This document shows, one piece after another, positions 56,594-64,000 of a stretch of DNA of 64,000 nucleotides. Made by a program: the position numbers and the translations under genes. The notes beneath the pieces are model-generated. The model saw nothing but the letters and a program-made list of their open reading frames with translations. It ran no database searches and was not told the DNA's origin. Within the stretch, counting starts at the first letter, position 1. Each line of letters begins with the position of its first letter. The stretch lies in NCBI RefSeq assembly GCF_900106015.1, contig NZ_LT629797.1:5208001-5272000 (forward strand), given 5' to 3'. The stretch is from Pseudomonas sihuiensis. GTDB taxonomy: Bacteria > Pseudomonadota > Gammaproteobacteria > Pseudomonadales > Pseudomonadaceae.

Positions 56594-58045
56594 TCAGAAC
56601 TGGAAGTAGAGGAAGGGGGAGTAGCTCTGCGCGGAGAGCTTGAGCAGCGACACGCAGAACAGCACCAGCAGGGCGCCACGCAGGGCCACCATGCGCAGGT
56701 CGATGGTCTGCAGGGCGACGCCGGCGCTGGCCAGGGTCAGGCCCGGTTCATGGCCGCGGCTGGCGAGGAACTGGCGGGCACCATTGACGGCGATCACCAC
56801 CCAGGCCAGCACCAGGGTGACCATCTGCAGCCCGGTGATGTGCGCCAGGGTCAGCTCGCTCAACTGCCAGTCACCGAAGGGCAGCAGCGCGGCGTACATG
56901 CGCCCGGCCACATCCAGGTTCTCGGCGCGGAAGATCACCCAGCCGAGCATCACCAGCAGCAAGGTGAAGGCCCATTTCAACGGGTTGAACACAATCGGTG
57001 CGGCTTTCACGCCGAGCGCTCGTTCGATGGCCAGCCAGGCGCCGTGCCAGGCGCCCCAGATCAGGAAGGTCCAGTTGGCGCCGTGCCAGAAACCGCCCAG
57101 CAGCATGGTCAGGAACAGGTTGCGGTAGGTGTTGAAGGTGCCGTGACGATTGCCGCCCAGCGGTACGTAGAGGTAGTCACGCAGCCAGGTGGACAGGCTG
57201 ATGTGCCAGCGCCGCCAGAACTCGGTGATCGACTGGCTGATATAGGGCTGGTTGAAGTTCTCCATGAAGCGAAAGCCCATCATCAGGCCGAGGCCGATGG
57301 CCATGTCGCTATAGCCGGAGAAGTCGAAATACAGCTGCGCGGTGTAGGCGATCATGCCCAGCCAGGCGTCGCCGGTGCTGGGGTTTTCCAGGGCGAAGCA
57401 GTGGTCCACCAGCGGCGCCAGGCTGTCGGCGATGAACACCTTCTTGACGAAGCCCTGCATGAAGCGTGTGGCGCCTTCGCTGAACTTGTCGAGGCTGTGG
57501 GTACGGTCGGTGAACTGGTCGGCCAGGTCCTTGTAACGCAGCACCGGGCCGGCGATCAGCTGCGGGAACAGGGCGATGAAGGCGGCGAAGTTGATCAGGT
57601 TGCGCGTCGGCTCGGTATCGCGGCGGTACACGTCGATCAGGTAGCTGATCGACTGGAAGATGTAGAAGGAGATACCGATCGGCAGGATCACCGCAGTGAG
57701 GACGAAGGGTTCCATCCCCATCGATTCGAGCACGGCGTTGATATTGGCCACACCGAAGTTGGCGTACTTGAAGTAGCCCAGCGTGGCCAGATTGCCGACC
57801 ACCCCCGCGACCACCCAGCGCCGCGCCGCCTCTGTGCCGGCGTGCGCCTGGATACGCAGGCCGAAGACGTAGTTCCACAGCGTCACGGCAGCGAACAGCA
57901 GGAGGAAATCCACCCGCCACCACGCATAGAAGGCGTAGCTGCCAATCAGGATCAGCAGGTTGCGCCCGCGATTCGGGCACAGGTAGTACAGGCCGAGAAA
58001 GATCGGCAGAAACAGGAACAAAAAGACGTTGGATGAAAAGACCAT
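56594..58045 (-). CDS. algI: Alginate O-acetyltransferase AlgI (MBOAT)
   Basis: A 483-residue polytopic MBOAT protein that moves an acetyl group across the inner membrane. The catalytic His is His321 in GGFWHGANWTFLIWGAWHG, as His322 in P. aeruginosa. It starts MVFSSNVFLFLFLPIFLGLY with about 10 TM segments. It is shorter than the P. aeruginosa protein (520) at the C-terminus. A GGAGAAG site precedes the ATG. It is separated from algL by 134 bp that contain a REP, the widest gap inside this part of the operon. Confidence 0.96.
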   Translation of the reverse strand: MVFSSNVFLFLFLPIFLGLYYLCPNRGRNLLILIGSYAFYAWWRVDFLLLFAAVTLWNYVFGLRIQAHAGTEAARRWVVAGVVGNLATLGYFKYANFGVANINAVLESMGMEPFVLTAVILPIGISFYIFQSISYLIDVYRRDTEPTRNLINFAAFIALFPQLIAGPVLRYKDLADQFTDRTHSLDKFSEGATRFMQGFVKKVFIADSLAPLVDHCFALENPSTGDAWLGMIAYTAQLYFDFSGYSDMAIGLGLMMGFRFMENFNQPYISQSITEFWRRWHISLSTWLRDYLYVPLGGNRHGTFNTYRNLFLTMLLGGFWHGANWTFLIWGAWHGAWLAIERALGVKAAPIVFNPLKWAFTLLLVMLGWVIFRAENLDVAGRMYAALLPFGDWQLSELTLAHITGLQMVTLVLAWVVIAVNGARQFLASRGHEPGLTLASAGVALQTIDLRMVALRGALLVLFCVSLLKLSAQSYSPFLYFQF

Positions 58046-58121
58046 CCGTGCTTCTCCGTGAACAGCCGGGGCAGCGCCCCCCTTTCCCCCCGCGAGCGGA
58101 GGGTTTGTTTTGTTACATCCC

Positions 58122-58183
58122 GTAGGGGCCGATTCATCCGCGAAAATCGCGGCTAAAGCGGAATGCCACCCAGCCGCTCCTAC
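58122..58183. repeat. REP palindrome inside the alginate operon
   Basis: GTAGGGGCCGATTCATCCGC ... GCGGAATGCCACCCAGCCGCTCCTAC, imperfect, with an internal CGCGAAAATCGCG stem. It spans the algL stop codon (TAG at 58180-58182 on the minus strand) and lies between algL and algI. Confidence 0.8.
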
Positions 58184-59253
58184 GGTTTATCGAACACCTG
58201 GGTCACTTCGCCACCGAGGCGGAAGCTGTTGAACGGCCCCATCTCCTGGTTCAGTTCTCGGGTCTCTTCACTGCAGTCGTAGAGGCTGCAGTAGGGCGCC
58301 AGCCAGGCGTACTTGAAGTCCTTGCGCAGCTCGCTCATGTCCTGTTTGGAACCGGTGCGCTGGGCGAACGCAGCCGGGTCGCGCGCCCCTTGCAGCACGC
58401 GTTCGGCCAGGCGCTGCAGGGCGCCATGGTTCTCACCGCGCAGGTCGACCTCATTGGCCTCGGCGAACGCGGCGATCATCGCCAGCGGCGGCAGGGCATA
58501 GTTGTGGTAGGCGAGGGCGCGTTGGCTGCGGCGCATTTCGTTGACCAGGTAGCCTTCGTCGTCGACCTGATTGGCAGCGATGCGGAACTGGCCCACGGAC
58601 CAGTCGAACAGGTCGCGGCGATCACTGATCACCGCGACCGCCATCACCGACCAGGCCGCCCAGTAGCTGTGGTTGTTGATCTTGCGCAGCGGCAGGTCGC
58701 TCCACTCGCGCACCGTGTATTCGGCCAGGCGGGTGAACCAGGCTTCGATGCGTGCGCTCTGCTGCGGGTAGGCAGTCAGCGGCTGCGACTCGGAGAACTT
58801 CAGGCGCAGCCAGGCGCCGGCCAGGCTGCCCAGCGCCCATTTGCGCATCGACTTGCCGGTGTGGTTGAACTGCTCGGACTCCAGCGCATCGGCGCTGGCC
58901 CATTTATCCAGCCATTCGATGGCGCATTCCAGGCGCTCCGGCTGACCGGTGCGCATGTAACCGGTGATCATCCGCCCGGCTTCCTTCTCCAGGCGGGTGA
59001 TGTGCGAGGTCTGCTCGCGGAAGTTCTTCTCGGCCTTGCGGTTGAGCGTGGCGCGGGCACTGTCGGAGCCTTCGTACTTGCTGGTGAACTGCAGCTCACC
59101 GGTGTACGGCTGCGGAACCGCAGGGCAGACGGGCGCCTTGCCCTCGCGCTGGCCCACGGCGGCGTAGTAACCCGCTGGCGGCTGCAGCGCGGCGAAGGCC
59201 GGGCCGCTGAGCAGCAGCGCCATGAGAGTGAGTGGAACGAGTCGTTTGGGCAT
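58180..59253 (-). CDS. algL: Alginate lyase AlgL
   Basis: A 357-residue periplasmic poly(M)-type lyase (PL5) with signal peptide (cut after PAFA, residue 20-21). The catalytic signature NNHSYW is at 193-198, and [16 protein letters not shown] carries the conserved Arg and Tyr. It clears stray alginate from the periplasm. GAGGAGG precedes the ATG at 59253. The stop codon is the first TAG of a REP. Confidence 0.96.
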   Translation of the reverse strand: MPKRLVPLTLMALLLSGPAFAALQPPAGYYAAVGQREGKAPVCPAVPQPYTGELQFTSKYEGSDSARATLNRKAEKNFREQTSHITRLEKEAGRMITGYMRTGQPERLECAIEWLDKWASADALESEQFNHTGKSMRKWALGSLAGAWLRLKFSESQPLTAYPQQSARIEAWFTRLAEYTVREWSDLPLRKINNHSYWAAWSVMAVAVISDRRDLFDWSVGQFRIAANQVDDEGYLVNEMRRSQRALAYHNYALPPLAMIAAFAEANEVDLRGENHGALQRLAERVLQGARDPAAFAQRTGSKQDMSELRKDFKYAWLAPYCSLYDCSEETRELNQEMGPFNSFRLGGEVTQVFDKP

Positions 59254-59263
59254 GGTGGCCTCC

Positions 59264-60685
59264 TCAGTCGTGCTGCGCGACTTGCTGGCTGGGCCCGCTA
59301 GGGCGCTGGCACAGGCTGGCCTGGACTTTCAGGTCGTCGGCGCTGTCCTCGGGCTTCTGGATTTCCAGGGCGAAGAAGTTCTGATCACCCCAGCCCGGCT
59401 CGTCGCGCAGTTCCACGGCGAAGCGCCCGTCGGTATCGACGGTGTTGGGTTTCTCCAGCTTGAGCTGTTCGCGACGACCGTTGAGGTACCAGATGGTGGC
59501 GTCGACGCGCTTGACCGACGGATCGCTGAAACGCAGGTCGAGCTGGTGGCGATTGCCGGCCAGGGTCAGCAGCTTGTTCTCGCCATTGACCAGTACCTCG
59601 TTGCTGCCCGGATGCAGGCGTTTCTCGCTGGCGAGCAGCTCGGTCTGGCCGCTGCAGCCGTTGTTCAGGCTGGCCATCAACTGGCGGTGGATCTTGTCCG
59701 AGGCCAGGTCGTAGAGCGGCGAGAACTCCCAGATCAGCACCTTCGGCGGGTCGTTCTGGAAGGCATCGCTGGCCAGGTACTCGAGCATCGCGCCCTCCAG
59801 GCCGCCACCAGGGAAGGCCGCGTTGAGCACGTCGGTGCCCAGGTATTGTTCGAGGAAGCCGCCGAAGTTGTAGTTCTTGCCGCTGTGGCTGGTGCCGACC
59901 AGAGTGATCTTCGGGCTGCTGTCGTCGCCGAACAGCGCGTCGCCATCACTGGCGTCCTTGGGCTCGGTGACGAACTGGTCGACGTATTGCACCGCATAGC
60001 CGGTGCCGCACAGCTGGCTGGCGACGTTCTGCATGGTGCCGGTCTTGCCCATCAGGCCGATGCGTTCGGTGACGAATTCCTTCTGCGGAATATCTTCGAA
60101 ACCGGGGATGCGCTTGACCGTCTCGGCCACCAGCCGTGCGGTGCGCTCGGCACCGTAGGGTGTCCAGTGCTGGTCGCGGCGGAAATAGAACTCCTTGTCG
60201 CTGTTCTCGTCGGTCAGCGGGGTCAGGTCCGGGACCCAGATACCCAGCTGTTCGAAGCGGCTCAGCGCCTGGCGGTAGTTGCGCAGCGCCTTGTCGTAGT
60301 CGAAGCGCTGGTAGTCGGCGGGCGACAGCTTGTTGCGATTGACCAGGCCGCGGGTCGGTTGGTAGACCACCACCAGCTCCACGCCGCGTTGCTTGAGGCC
60401 GTCACGCAGCTCCTTGAGGCGTTGGTAGCCGACTTCACTGGTGCCGAACTCGGTGCGCAGGTCTTCGACGCTGCGAAACAGCCAGCCTTCCTCGGCATCG
60501 AGCAGAGTGACGAAGTTCTTCATGTAGTTGGTGGTGTAGCGGCTGGCGTCGTGCGCAGCCGGGCACAGCGAGCAGCAGTCTTCGACCTGATACTGCGGCG
60601 CCTGGCGCTCTTGCGCCTGCAGGGCGGTGCTGGCCAGGGCACAGGCCACGGCCAGGGAAAGGGACTTGAAGGGTGATGGGATCAT
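59264..60685 (-). CDS. algX: Alginate acetyltransferase and scaffold protein AlgX
   Basis: A 473-residue periplasmic protein: signal peptide, SGNH-like domain and C-terminal carbohydrate-binding module (about 340-470). Catalytic Asp171 and His173 (RRDQHWTP) and Ser266 (VGTSHSG) correspond to D174, H176 and S269 of P. aeruginosa AlgX. The ATG at 60685 is preferred to 60697 because of a GAGG site 6 nt upstream and the length (474 in P. aeruginosa); the upstream ATG overlaps the algG stop. Confidence 0.95.
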   Translation of the reverse strand: MIPSPFKSLSLAVACALASTALQAQERQAPQYQVEDCCSLCPAAHDASRYTTNYMKNFVTLLDAEEGWLFRSVEDLRTEFGTSEVGYQRLKELRDGLKQRGVELVVVYQPTRGLVNRNKLSPADYQRFDYDKALRNYRQALSRFEQLGIWVPDLTPLTDENSDKEFYFRRDQHWTPYGAERTARLVAETVKRIPGFEDIPQKEFVTERIGLMGKTGTMQNVASQLCGTGYAVQYVDQFVTEPKDASDGDALFGDDSSPKITLVGTSHSGKNYNFGGFLEQYLGTDVLNAAFPGGGLEGAMLEYLASDAFQNDPPKVLIWEFSPLYDLASDKIHRQLMASLNNGCSGQTELLASEKRLHPGSNEVLVNGENKLLTLAGNRHQLDLRFSDPSVKRVDATIWYLNGRREQLKLEKPNTVDTDGRFAVELRDEPGWGDQNFFALEIQKPEDSADDLKVQASLCQRPSGPSQQVAQHD

Positions 60686-60696
60686 CGTTGGCCTCA

Positions 60697-62232
60697 TCAA
60701 TTGGTCAGTTTCTCGGGCTCGATCGGATCGATCAGCACGGGTAGGCGCTGGCGCACCATGAGGTCGAGGATTTCGTCCTGTTTTTCGCCGAGGATGCCGG
60801 CGAGCTGGATGCCGCTGCTCTTGCGCGGGGCAAGCATTTTCACGCGGTACAGCTCGACCGATAGCGGCGAGTCGATGTTGATCGGGCTGGAGCCGTTACC
60901 GGCCAGGGTGCCGCCGACGATGATCATCGAGATCTTGGTATCGAACGGGTCGAGGTCCAGGTCGCGGTCGGTGTCGGACAGGTCCTTGATGTGGCCGTAC
61001 ACACCGGTGAGCTGGTTCATCGCCGAGACGTTGTCGTAGAGGCGAATGTTCTCGCTGTTGCGGATGCGAATGCCGTGGCGCTGGTTGCCCAGTACATGGT
61101 TGCCCCACAGCAGGTTGTCGCCGCTCTCGTACAGGGTGATGCCGTCGGAGTGATTGCCGTGCACGCGGTTGTAGGCGATCAGGTTGCGTTCGCTGTTACG
61201 GTCGATGACCACGCCGGAGAGCTTGTTGTCGTAGCTCTCGTTGTTGATGATCCAGCTGTCGTTGACCTCGCGCGAGATGATGATGCCGTGCTTCTTCTTG
61301 GTGCCGAACACGGTGTTCTCGGCGATGATCAGGCCGTGGGAACGGTCGTGCGGGTCGATGCCGTAGACGATGTTGTCGCGGTAGGTGTTGCCCTTGATCA
61401 CCACGTTCTGCGCTTCGTAGCAGTAGAAGCCGTACCAGTGGTCGACGAACTCGGAGTCGATTAGCCAGCCGGTCGGCTCGTCGCGCTTGAGGCGCTCGTG
61501 CATGTTCGGCGTGTACTGGGTGATCGACACCCCGTAGGACTTGGAGTTGTCGTAGCCCAGGCTTGTGATCACGCTGCTGGCGATGTACAGCTCGCTGCCG
61601 CCCCAGGACACCAGGAACGGGCGGAACTCCTTGCCGTTGTCACGCATGCTCGCCGGGCCGTTGTCGGCCTCGCGCCAGGCGGTGACGCGGGTGTCGGTGA
61701 GGAACATCAGGCCATCGTTGACCAGAAACGAGCCGCGCTCCTGCGACAAGCGCAGTTCGCGGGTTTCCTTGCCGACGTGTAGCGCCGCGCCTTCTGCCAC
61801 GACGATGGGCAGACGGGCCAGGTACACGCCCGGCTCCTGCTCGGCGAACTGGCTGTCGGGCAGCGCCTTGGCGATGTCCTGGGCGGTGACCAGGCCACCT
61901 TCGATGAAGATCGCCTGGGGCATGCCTTGCTGGCGCTTGATCCATTCGCGCAGGCGCTCGTTGCCGCCGGTGAAGTCCTTCAGCGCGTCCTGGCGCAGCA
62001 TGCGCCGCACCACCACCTGGCCGCGTTTTTCACGCGGAATCTTGGCCAGCACGGCCTCCTTGGTGTAGCCGGACAGGTCCGGCAGCGTGGGTGCTTCCAT
62101 ATGCAGTTCGTCCGCCGGTGCGCTACGCACGCGGTAGTCGAACTGGTGCTGCGTCGGGTTGGCCTGGGCCAGTGGCACCGTGAGGCACAGCGCGCCGAGC
62201 AGCAGGGGTAGGGCTAAGCCGTTGGGTTGCAT
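60697..62232 (-). CDS. algG: Mannuronan C5-epimerase AlgG
   Basis: A 511-residue periplasmic right-handed beta-helix enzyme that converts mannuronate to guluronate in the polymer. The catalytic DPHD motif is at 293-296. Repeated parallel-helix rungs (NDSWIINNESYDNKLSGVVI, LIAYNRVHGNHSDGITLYES) fill the C-terminal half. Signal peptide to about LAQA. The start has GAGGGAT upstream, 11 bp after the algE stop. Confidence 0.96.
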   Translation of the reverse strand: MQPNGLALPLLLGALCLTVPLAQANPTQHQFDYRVRSAPADELHMEAPTLPDLSGYTKEAVLAKIPREKRGQVVVRRMLRQDALKDFTGGNERLREWIKRQQGMPQAIFIEGGLVTAQDIAKALPDSQFAEQEPGVYLARLPIVVAEGAALHVGKETRELRLSQERGSFLVNDGLMFLTDTRVTAWREADNGPASMRDNGKEFRPFLVSWGGSELYIASSVITSLGYDNSKSYGVSITQYTPNMHERLKRDEPTGWLIDSEFVDHWYGFYCYEAQNVVIKGNTYRDNIVYGIDPHDRSHGLIIAENTVFGTKKKHGIIISREVNDSWIINNESYDNKLSGVVIDRNSERNLIAYNRVHGNHSDGITLYESGDNLLWGNHVLGNQRHGIRIRNSENIRLYDNVSAMNQLTGVYGHIKDLSDTDRDLDLDPFDTKISMIIVGGTLAGNGSSPINIDSPLSVELYRVKMLAPRKSSGIQLAGILGEKQDEILDLMVRQRLPVLIDPIEPEKLTN

Positions 62233-62243
62233 GATCCGATCCC

Positions 62244-63683
62244 TCAGAAGCGCCAGATGAAGTCGACGAAGGCGCGGTGCATCACCGAGTCGGTGCCGCT
62301 GCCGTAGGCGTCGCCCGGCAGGAACACGCCGGCGCGCAGGCGTACCAGGGCCGAACGGTCTTCCAGTTGTTCGGCGACGGTGGCCGGCAGCAGGCCCTGC
62401 TTGAAGTAGCGGGTCAGCACCAGGTCGACTTCCTGGCCGATATCTTTCTCGCCAGCCACCAGTGGCGCGGTGATACCGCTGTCGCCGACGTCCTGGTCGC
62501 CATCGACGCGCCAGAAGCGGTGATAGACGACGCTGGCGTCGTAGTCCTGACCCAGTTGCCAGGAGCTGAAGGCACTGGCCACCTGCAGGTTGGAGAGCTC
62601 GCCGCGGAAGGCTTCGCCATAGCGATGCAGGCGCGATTCGACGCCGGTGAAATTGGCGCGGTTGCTGTGCAGGCCGGTCTGCATGAACTGGCGCGACTTG
62701 TCGTCGTCGCCACCGCCGCTGCCACGGGCATAGGCGGCGCCGATCTTCCAGTTGTCATCGAGGCTGTAGCGCAGGCCCAGGTCCATGGCCCAGGCGTCGA
62801 CGTCCTGGCTGCGCGAACCGGTGGCGATGCGGTCGCTGCCGACCACTTGCTGCTGCAGCTGGTCGGTGTCGCCCTTGAGCCAGGTCATCTGCGCCCAGTA
62901 GTTGAGGCGATTGCGCGAGTTGCGCTCGAAGAAGCCGCCGTCGGCGTGCAGGCCGAACCAGGTCAGGTCGCCGGTGTAGCGTTTGCTCAGCTCGTCGACG
63001 CGTTCGCCGGGATTAGCCAGGCGGCCGTCATCGCGGCTGTGATGCAGCTTGGTGCCGATGCGGTGGCCGGGCGTCCACTGGTAGTCGAGGCCGGCGAAGA
63101 AGTGCTGGCGGTCTTCGTCTTCGGGCGCCAGGTCGTCGAGGTCGGTACGGTAGTCGGAGAAACGCTCGGCAATGCCGACGTTGGCTTGCAGCAGGGTGGT
63201 ATCGAAGCGCCAGTTGACCGCCTCGATGTTGGTGTCCCACCAGGTGCCTTCGTCACTGCGCAGACGCTGACGGCCGACGCGCAGGTGCTCGCCAGGGTAG
63301 GCGGTGAGGCCGGCGTAGTCGACCCAGAATTCGCGCATGGCCAGGTAGCTCTTGTCCGGTTGGCGCGCGTCGCTGCGCTGCGTGCTGTTTTCACCGTCGT
63401 CCTGCAGCGGGTCGGTTTCGATGGTGTCGGTGGCGGTAACTGCCTGGCCCATGGCGAAGGCGCTCCAGTTGCCGCGTTCGCCGTAGGCCCAGGGGCGCAG
63501 GTCGAGACCGATACCGCTGACGTCGCCACCTTCGCGGGTGCCGAGGTCGCGGTCGTCTTCCGATTGCGCGGTGATCTTCACATCCAGGCCGAAATTCTTC
63601 GGTGCATCCGCCGCCCAGGCGGCGCTGGCTGCCAGCAGGCTGGCGCTCAGGCCCAACTGGCTGACGATACGGTTTAGCTGCAT
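62244..63683 (-). CDS. algE: Alginate outer-membrane export porin AlgE
   Basis: A 479-residue 18-stranded beta-barrel with signal peptide [20 protein letters not shown]... and mature start [26 protein letters not shown]-like [12 protein letters not shown] strands and the C-terminal strand [10 protein letters not shown] (terminal Phe) suit BAM-dependent insertion. The ATG at 63683 has AAGGA 6 nt upstream; an in-frame ATG at 63701 overlaps the algK stop (ATGA) and is a realistic alternative, giving 485 residues. Confidence 0.95.
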   Translation of the reverse strand: MQLNRIVSQLGLSASLLAASAAWAADAPKNFGLDVKITAQSEDDRDLGTREGGDVSGIGLDLRPWAYGERGNWSAFAMGQAVTATDTIETDPLQDDGENSTQRSDARQPDKSYLAMREFWVDYAGLTAYPGEHLRVGRQRLRSDEGTWWDTNIEAVNWRFDTTLLQANVGIAERFSDYRTDLDDLAPEDEDRQHFFAGLDYQWTPGHRIGTKLHHSRDDGRLANPGERVDELSKRYTGDLTWFGLHADGGFFERNSRNRLNYWAQMTWLKGDTDQLQQQVVGSDRIATGSRSQDVDAWAMDLGLRYSLDDNWKIGAAYARGSGGGDDDKSRQFMQTGLHSNRANFTGVESRLHRYGEAFRGELSNLQVASAFSSWQLGQDYDASVVYHRFWRVDGDQDVGDSGITAPLVAGEKDIGQEVDLVLTRYFKQGLLPATVAEQLEDRSALVRLRAGVFLPGDAYGSGTDSVMHRAFVDFIWRF

Positions 63684-63697
63684 GCGTGCATCCTTGT

Positions 63698-64000
63698 TCA
63701 TGGCTGGCTGACCTGCAGGGCGGCCTGCTGCTGCAGGACGATGCCGCGGGCATCGCGCTCCTCGCGCAGCAGGCGTTGGCCTTCGGCCAGTTGTGCCGGG
63801 GTCAGGCTCTGCGCCACTGCATGGGCCAGCTCGAAGGTCGGCGGCGTGTTGCGCGGCAGGGCCAGTTGGCTGAATACGTAGGCGTTGACCGGGTTGGGCT
63901 TGACCCCGCGACCCTGGCTGAACATCTGCGCCAGGGCGAAGTCGGCGCTGAGCTGGCCGGCGCGCGCAGCGCTGAGCAGGTGGTCGAGCGCCTGCTGGGC
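63698..64000 (-). CDS. algK: Alginate biosynthesis lipoprotein AlgK (3' part)
   Basis: Only the last 100 codons are present; the gene continues past the right edge. The visible part is an Ala/Leu/Gln-rich Sel1-like helical repeat ([40 protein letters not shown]) and a C-terminal helix ending [11 protein letters not shown]. AlgK is a TPR/Sel1 outer-membrane lipoprotein that helps localise AlgE and binds AlgX. Its stop overlaps the alternative algE start by 4 bp, so algK-algE are coupled. Confidence 0.93.
   Translation of the reverse strand, partial: AQQALDHLLSAARAGQLSADFALAQMFSQGRGVKPNPVNAYVFSQLALPRNTPPTFELAHAVAQSLTPAQLAEGQRLLREERDARGIVLQQQAALQVSQP

Noticed and set aside
56564..58036. 490-codon open frame opposite algI
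   Set aside because: Antisense shadow of algI with extreme Gln/His/Ala content.

Overview
The window is a stretch of a gamma-proteobacterial chromosome, high in G+C and densely coded. Everything points to the genus Pseudomonas. Gene content and order match P. aeruginosa blocks that I know: argJ-GST-mutT-...-yajQ-mscS-ampG (PA4402 to PA4393), uraA-upp-hpt (PA4647 to PA4645), rpsT-murJ-ribF-ileS-lspA-fkpB-ispH-pilE...pilS-bamD-rluD-pgeF (PA4563 to PA4543), and the alginate operon algK to algA (PA3543 to PA3551). The blocks are joined differently from P. aeruginosa. Intergenic palindromes beginning GTAGGAGC, GTAGGGCGGGTGC or GTAGCCCGGATGC suggest the P. mendocina / P. pseudoalcaligenes / P. oleovorans group; that species-level guess is inference. 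No rRNA, tRNA or CRISPR array was seen.

Layout. 1-13.7 kb: the 3' end of argJ, a GST, MutT fused to a ThiE-like domain, a broken REP-associated transposase (RAYT) between two REP palindromes, a corrinoid adenosyltransferase, a sensor kinase, panE, a response regulator with a degenerate GGDEF domain, the c-di-GMP-binding-type protein YajQ, an MscS channel, the muropeptide permease AmpG with an internal duplication, an alkyltransferase-like protein, and two tandem DUF481 outer-membrane proteins, the first frameshifted. 13.7-19.3 kb: uracil and purine salvage (uraA, upp, hpt), a SulP transporter, a small conserved protein and rpsT. 19.5-27 kb: envelope and housekeeping genes murJ, ribF, ileS, lspA, fkpB, ispH. 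27-38.7 kb: the type IV pilus minor-pilin operon fimU-pilV-pilW-pilX-pilY1-pilE, with fimT, thiO and pilR/pilS; pilY2 is absent. 38.7-39.8 kb: a gene-free kilobase with a roughly 0.7-kb imperfect palindrome and a small mobile element. 39.8-53.1 kb: bamD, rluD, pgeF, a TetR/old-yellow-enzyme pair, a GT4 glycosyltransferase, a LysR regulator divergent from a fatty-acid-hydroxylase/SRPBCC fusion, cysZ, trxB, and a small operon of an SDR, a membrane protein and an AAA ATPase. 53.2-64 kb: the alginate operon on the minus strand, running off the right edge inside algK.

The most unusual non-coding content is the repeat landscape. A 146-bp element occurs twice (13745-13890 and 39631-39776) with only two differences. 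It has IS4-like terminal inverted repeats, 10-11-bp target duplications, and a REP palindrome inside it. One copy landed in the uraA stop codon and rebuilt it. REP palindromes also supply the TAG stop codon of mutT, of the RAYT remnant and of algL, and one sits inside the alginate operon between algL and algI.

How the genes work together. AmpG recycles muropeptides, MurJ flips lipid II and PgeF edits peptidoglycan precursors. LspA and BamD serve outer-membrane lipoproteins and barrels. PilS/PilR control pilin transcription while FimU/PilV/PilW/PilX/PilY1/PilE prime pilus assembly. AlgA supplies GDP-mannose, AlgK/AlgE/AlgX/AlgG/AlgL form the periplasmic and outer-membrane alginate machine, and AlgI/AlgJ/AlgF/AlgX acetylate the polymer.
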